Source of the DNA: Porphyra umbilicalis
Taxonomy: Eukaryota; Rhodophyta; Bangiophyceae; Bangiales; Bangiaceae
Direction of reading: 5' to 3'
DNA: 64,000 nucleotides
NCBI GenBank assembly: GCA_002049455.2
Contig: KV919116.1
Location: 1 to 64,000, forward strand
The notes beneath the pieces are model-generated. The model searched no databases. It was given only the letters and a program-made list of their open reading frames with translations, and was not told the DNA's origin. The position numbers were made by a program, and so were the translations under genes. Below, one piece after another: positions 59,315 to 64,000 of this stretch. The number at the start of each line of letters is the position of its first letter. The first letter of the stretch is position 1.

Positions 59315-60952
59315 AACGTACCGGAACGGGCGCGCGTTGCTGACGCCATTGCCCGTCCGCACCGTCACGGGCACGGTCGTGCCGGCCACCCCCGGCGGGC
59401 TCCGCACGTACATCGTATCCGACGACGAGCCGCCGCCGTCATTGATCGTCGCCGCGGCCTTGTCGCCAAAGTAGACGACCTCCCCGTTGAAAAAGCCCAA
59501 GCCGCTGAGCTTAACCGTCGCCCCGCCGGCGGCGCCGCCCGTGGCCGTCGACAGCCCTGCGAGCACGGGGAGGAGCCGCGGCGCCGCGTACGCGACGGAA
59601 GAGCCCGGCGGGGTGTCGAGCTGCACGGTGCCCAAATTCGGGTGCCGCTTCCAAAACACGACCGTCACGTCGTTGGCGCCCGCCGCCAGCTGCGCCCACT
59701 GCGTCGTCACGGCGCGCGCGCCCGACGCCCACGGCTTGGACAGCACCGCCTTGGTGCCGACGTACAGGCCGACGGGCCCATTGGCGGTGACCTTGAACGG
59801 GTAGGCCCCCGCGCGGCCGACCGACACGGACGTGACGCAGCGGAGGCCCCAGCCGGTGCCAAACGGGCTGGGGTAGCCCGCCCACCCAAACTTGCCATCG
59901 CCAAAGCGCACCGCCCCCGACGGCGCCGCGTAGACGGGCCGCGGGGCGGCCTTGAGCCACACCGGTGGCAGGCGGGTGACGCCCTCGAGCCAGTAGCACC
60001 ACCACCCGGCGGATGCGCCGGCCGAGACCGTCACGGTCGTCACGTCAGACGCCACGTCCCCGGTATTGTCCGTGACGGTGAGCTTGACGGGCGTGCGGCC
60101 GCGGGGGAAAGTTGCCGTCATGGTCGGCTGGTTGCCCATCCAAGCGCCGCTGCTGCCGTGCGTCCACAGATACTGGACGATGCGGCCGGCGGCGCCGGTG
60201 CCAGCATTGAAATAGTGCGAGTGGGAGCCGCGGCCGTCGAGCGTGACACGCTCCTTGCCGTCGCCGTTAAAATCAAGGGCGTTGTACCCCTTGGGGCCGG
60301 GCACCGCGTGCGCGCGGTGGTCAAAACCCCCATTGCTGCCTTTTGGGGGGCCACCCCCACCACCGCCGCCGCCGCCACCCAAAAAGCCCGCCCCCGCCGA
60401 CCGCGTGCTAACGGTGACCCCGCTGATCATGCAGTTCTCCTCGACCGACTGGCACTGCACGACCAGCTTGCGGCTGCCGCGGACAACGACGCGGTACAGC
60501 ACCACGTCGGTGGCCTTGCCCCCCGCTCCCGCGCGGGCAAACACGTCCACCCCGTTGACGCGCGCCGACACCGTCGCCCCGTCGCCCGCCGCAAAGTTCA
60601 TCCGCCGCGCGCCGCGACGATAGTTGGGCGCCCACGTCTCGGCCAAGTGCAGCCGCACCTCGTAGGTGCCCGGCTTGGCGGCGACGGTGTAGCGGAAGGT
60701 GCCTGCCCGGTGGGACTGGTACAAGCCGTCGAGGTCGGTGCCGGCAATGGCCCTGCCCGAGTTGAACGACCACCCGCCCACGACGGATACGCCGGGGGGG
60801 GTGTCGCCGGCAAAGCCGCCGCCCGTTGACCCACCACCGGCGTTCCACCGCAGCACCGCCGCGGAGGCGGCAGTGGCGCCGGCCGCGGCGGCGGCGGCGG
60901 CGGCGGCGGCGGTCAGGGCGAGCCGCCAGTGGCGGCCGCAGCGGGCGGCCAT
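57785..60952 (-). CDS. Secreted multidomain protein, paralogue: malectin-like, PKD-like, PA14-like, IPT/TIG, GSDH-type propeller, IPT/TIG
   Basis: This 1055-aa, intronless frame starts at ATG 60952 with a signal peptide (1-32, RLALTAAAAAAAAAAGATAA). One malectin-like domain (33-185; VLRWNAGGGSTGGGFAG, YEVRLHLAETWAP) is followed by a Gly linker, a PKD-like domain (about 215-310; HAVPGPKGYNALDFNGDGK), a PA14-like domain (about 313-450), IPT/TIG (about 455-545), a poly-Gly spacer, a GSDH-type propeller (about 565-960; TSIALGADGVTYFVGSLKG, SANDHTIAGIAFDQRGDLL with H701, GAYYGHPNVNRGRKA) and a final IPT/TIG (965-1055). H701 aligns with H931 of the first gene, at the place of the catalytic His in soluble PQQ glucose dehydrogenase. 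It differs from the first gene by having a single malectin-like domain and Gly instead of Pro/Thr linkers. Role: wall or matrix carbohydrate binding or oxidation, inferred. Confidence 0.85.
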
Positions 60953-61772
60953 GGTGGCCCGGCAAATGCCGGTGGCCGGGTCGGCGGGATGGTGCCGGGC
61001 GTGCGGGAGCGACCCCGCAGTGTGTCGGTCTGGGACGCACGGGCGCGCGACCGCGGGCGCGCGACCGGCCTGGCAGCCGGTTTTGGTCTTGTACCGCTCG
61101 GAGAAGGCTCCGTACCGCCCACTGCACGTGATCCTCGAGAGCCCCCAAATGCATGGAAAAGCGCAGCTTGCGCAATGGATTGTAGAGAGGGGGGCGGCGT
61201 CAGTACGACTGGAGGTACGACGGCCGCTGCTCGCCGAGCGCGCGCTCCTTCCATGGCCGCTACGATGGACCCGACACCATCGTCACACCAGAAGACGACA
61301 GGGCAGTGACCGCCAGCCCAATTTCCAACAGTGATTTACGTTGCGATGCTGGTGCGGCCGCGCCCCTCAATGGCTCCAGGCTGCCCCTGTGACCGGCTGG
61401 ATCAGACCAGCATGTCAGACAACACGGACGGCACCGCCTCGGAGCCAAAAGGCGGCATGGGGGGCAGCCCCAGCAGGCAGCACAACCAGTCGGTTGTCAT
61501 CGGCGGTTGCGGCACCACCATCGCCCATGGACGTAGCAGCGTGAGTGGCGTAACGATGTGATGGTTCGCCTGGCGGCCCGCCAATGGTATTGCGGAAGTC
61601 CCCACATCCGCGAGCCGCGGTGGATGTAAGGCTGACGTGGAAACGTAGACCGTTCGGAGGACGTACGCACCGCCACTTGTGTGCGGGTGAGCTACGCAGC
61701 CCGGCGCGACATCGAGAACGCAAGCCAAGTGGCCGCCGCGGATTTGCTGACATAGCGCACTGCGCCACTCAT

Positions 61773-61794
61773 CTGTCCCACAGGTGTGGGACAG
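61773..61794. repeat. Perfect hairpin, 10-bp arms
   Basis: CTGTCCCACA and TGTGGGACAG are separated by GG. Confidence 0.85.
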
Positions 61795-62215
61795 GGTTCA
61801 CCCCACATCCCTGACACCCTCAATTGGGGACCAACCAGCAGGAGCCTTTTCTGAAATCCTCGTGGGGGACGCGCTCCCAACCAATAAAAATGAAGAACGC
61901 GCATGCGCAGATGCTCCTGTCTGCCTTGCTGTGAACGGAAGACACCGAACCGGAGGGCGCAAGCCTCGCGCGATTCCCAAGCGTAGCACAGCTGTGCTAC
62001 CGGTGCGTTGCATCTGCTGCATGATCAAGGAGCGACGGCGGGCCACTCAATCGTCTCGTTTCAGTAGAGTTGAGACAGACGCTCGGGACGCTTGTCAGGG
62101 GCGGGGGCTCGTGGATTAGGGATGCCCAATTGGTTCGCGCGGCCGAACCAGTTCATGCGATGTTTTCGGTGGCCAATAACCAGTAGTTAGTGGGCCACGG
62201 CCGAGCGCCAGCCAC

Positions 62216-62391
62216 ACATGTGGCGCTTTACTTTAGAATTCTCAGTTTTTTTGTGCAGTGCCGAACGGAGCGAGAGGCATTCAAAGGTCGAGGCCTCCAG
62301 GGCCGCTCAGTTCAGAAGTAGCCTACCAATCCATGCGGACTGCCCCTGAGAGAGCGATTTCGTGCAAGGCTCTCCGTCCTTGTCGAACGTA
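62216..62391 (-). repeat. Partial inverted copy of the 28.2-28.6 kb MITE
   Basis: TGTGGCGCTTTACTTTAGAA through to TCGAACGTA matches the reverse complement of 28411-28588, with few changes (GGCCTCCAGGGCCGCT, CCATGCGGACTGCCCCTGAG). The other half of the element is absent. Confidence 0.85.
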
Positions 62392-63126
62392 CAGTCGTTC
62401 CACAAAAAACCTAGCACTCCGGCGGGATCAATAGTGCCCTCGACATCTCACATGTGCCTCTTTTGCGATGCAACGCTCTCGATTTTGGACAGGCGCTCTC
62501 GAAAATTCCTTTAACGTGACCAATCCACGATTCCAGGAGACGCCCAGCGGTCCTGGGGGACCCTCTCGTGAGGGACTTGAGATTTCTGAAACAAACTTTC
62601 GGGAACAGCCGACGCCGCGCCCGACTTCGGCGTTCGTGGCAGGTCCATTGCAGACATGGCTCCAGAATGTCGCCCGCGTTCCCACGTGGTGGGCACTATC
62701 GCGTAGGCCGGCAAATTGTTGCCTCAATAGTTCCCACGGCTCTGCGCCCTCATTGGCACGAGGGTCTAGGAGGCACTGCCCACTTTGTCGGTGATGTGGT
62801 GGACCAATGAGAAAGCGCCAGAGCGTCTCTATTGAGAAAGGGCCCTTCAATAGATACCCCACTTGTCACCGGCTCACGGACTGCGTGGAGGCAGGTCACG
62901 ACTGAGCGGGTTGGTGCCGTCGGAATCCTTCACCTTTTTCGGGAATGGCCTCATCAGACGCGGGCTGGTCTGACACACGAGGCAGCACATGACAGCAATG
63001 TGCCCTCCATCGCTCTTTGTGGCCCCCCAAATCGTGAAGCCGGGCCCAGCCGCCAATCTGGCTGGTCTCCCACTGGCGGGCGTGCCAGGGGTCACTCGTC
63101 CCGTTGAAATTTCTGATCGCGGTGAC

Positions 63127-63156
63127 GGGCCCGTCAGCCAATTTAGCTGACGGCCC
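63127..63156. repeat. Hairpin with one bulged base
   Basis: GGGCCCGTCAGC and GCTGACGGCCC surround CAATTTA. One extra C sits in the left arm. Confidence 0.75.
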
Positions 63157-63872
63157 AGTGCGAGGTGGACAGAGACCATAAGATCTCCTCTTGCGAGCTA
63201 TTTTGGGACGATGGCAAGTCCATTGCGAAATCATCGGGAATCGCAGCATGTTTTGATCCTGGTCTGATCCCTGAACAATGGCCCGACGGTCGAGATCATG
63301 GGCCCGTTCTCGGTCGCTCAAAATTGCAGTCTGAAACTTGTGACGAGCCGGGCGCATATGTCGACCGGACGACGGCGTCGCCGATCCGGTCGACGTCGCC
63401 ACCGCGATCCGTTACCGCCCCACCCCCCCCCCGCTCCCCCCCCCCCCCGCACCGCCGCCACCGCGATTCGCGCCCCCCCTTCCCCCTCCCCCTGCCCCCC
63501 CCCCCCCCCACGCCGCAGTTGTCCGGTCCGCAGCCCGCGCCGCTTCCCCGCCCTCGCCCTTTGGTGCCGATCACCGCTGTGGCTGCCTTGTTGGTGTTCT
63601 CTTTTGCCTTTCGTTTGCTGTGTTGTTGTCTCAGGAATAAATGGGCTCGCGTTTTATGTTTGTGGCCTCTCCGAACTGGTCCGAGGGCGCGTCCCCTTCT
63701 CGCTCTCAGCGAGTATGTTATGTGCATTTTAGAACCGGCCATGAGAAACGTTTTCGACGAAGATGCGATGCACTCAGTCGCGAGGACTCCGCTTCGAGTC
63801 CCATAGCAACAGCTCCATGACGAGGTGGCAAAGAAAGAAACAACAGCGAGAGTGATTTACGTCTCCAGGCGA

Positions 63873-63880
63873 TATAAAAA
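63873..63880 (+). promoter_or_regulatory. TATA box near the right edge
   Basis: TATAAAAA lies 102 bp upstream of ATG 63975. This spacing is close to the 107 bp seen at 49018/49125. Confidence 0.45.
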
Positions 63881-63974
63881 CAGCCACGAGAACAAGCCAG
63901 AGGACAACAAAAAACGTGCAAAAGAGCAAGGACGCCAGACGAGAGCAGCAACAGCGGTGACGAGCGCAAACAGA

Positions 63975-64000
63975 ATGGGGGGGCCGGCGCCGGCCTCGAC
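63975..64000 (+). CDS. Possible first codons of a gene cut by the window edge
   Basis: The ATG is followed by GGPAPAS, all in frame to the last base. It is the first ATG after the TATA box at 63873, with an A-rich, GC-moderate leader between them. Only eight codons are visible, so the product cannot be judged. Confidence 0.3.

Larger units (their letters stand above)
60953..63974. other. Gene-poor right flank
   Basis: No convincing gene. It holds a repeat relic (62216-62391), two hairpins (61773-61794, 63127-63156), a C-rich block (63420-63510) and a TATA box at 63873. Confidence 0.5.

Noticed and set aside
1-64000. tRNA, rRNA or other structured RNA genes
   Set aside because: I looked for tRNA-like box A/B words and rRNA cores and saw none that I can support by eye.

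Overview
This window looks like nuclear DNA of a very GC-rich, intron-poor eukaryote. The evidence is short GT-AG introns inside otherwise uninterrupted frames, TATA boxes roughly 100-230 bp upstream of ATGs, eukaryotic DNA-transposon families, secreted multidomain proteins, and very long C/G homopolymers and GGC arrays. My best guess is a bangiophyte red alga (Porphyra/Pyropia type), inferred from composition and gene style only. Several reading frames shift exactly at C or G runs, so homopolymer-length errors in the assembly, or real instability, must be kept in mind throughout.

Layout. 0.3-5.2 kb: a low-complexity Ala/Pro/Gly-rich, probably nuclear, protein gene with one intron and a Pro/Ala-coding minisatellite. 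5.4-31 kb: mostly transposon debris. It holds a complete PIF/Harbinger transposase (6.7-7.9 kb), a truncated relative (11.2-11.9 kb), a 978-codon DDE-like transposase ORF of a poorly named family (13.8-16.7 kb), a broken 2OG-Fe(II) dioxygenase-like ORF (18.2-19.4 kb), a decayed Crypton-type tyrosine recombinase (21.3-23.7 kb), and a four-level nest of small DNA transposons (26.1-29.1 kb). A small secreted cysteine-rich protein with its own TATA box lies at 30.4 kb.

32.1-46.5 kb: a single 14.4-kb mobile element of KDZ (Kyakuja/Dileera/Zisupton) type. It has imperfect ~65-bp terminal inverted repeats and an 8-9-bp target-site duplication. It carries a SWIM-KDZ-Ulp1 fusion protein, a Pif1-like helicase and a 974-aa protein of unknown function. 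It sits inside one copy of a dispersed repeated gene that occurs four times here. An uninterrupted copy at 5.4-6.4 kb supplies the empty target site and therefore the element boundaries.

49-61 kb: the most host-like region. Two large paralogous secreted proteins (malectin-like, PKD-like, PA14-like, IPT/TIG and glucose/sorbosone-dehydrogenase propeller, IPT/TIG) converge on each other, with a four-TM tetraspanin-like membrane protein gene between them. These suggest cell-wall or extracellular-matrix carbohydrate biology. 61-64 kb has no clear gene, only repeat relics and hairpins. A TATA box and the first eight codons of a possible gene lie at the right edge.
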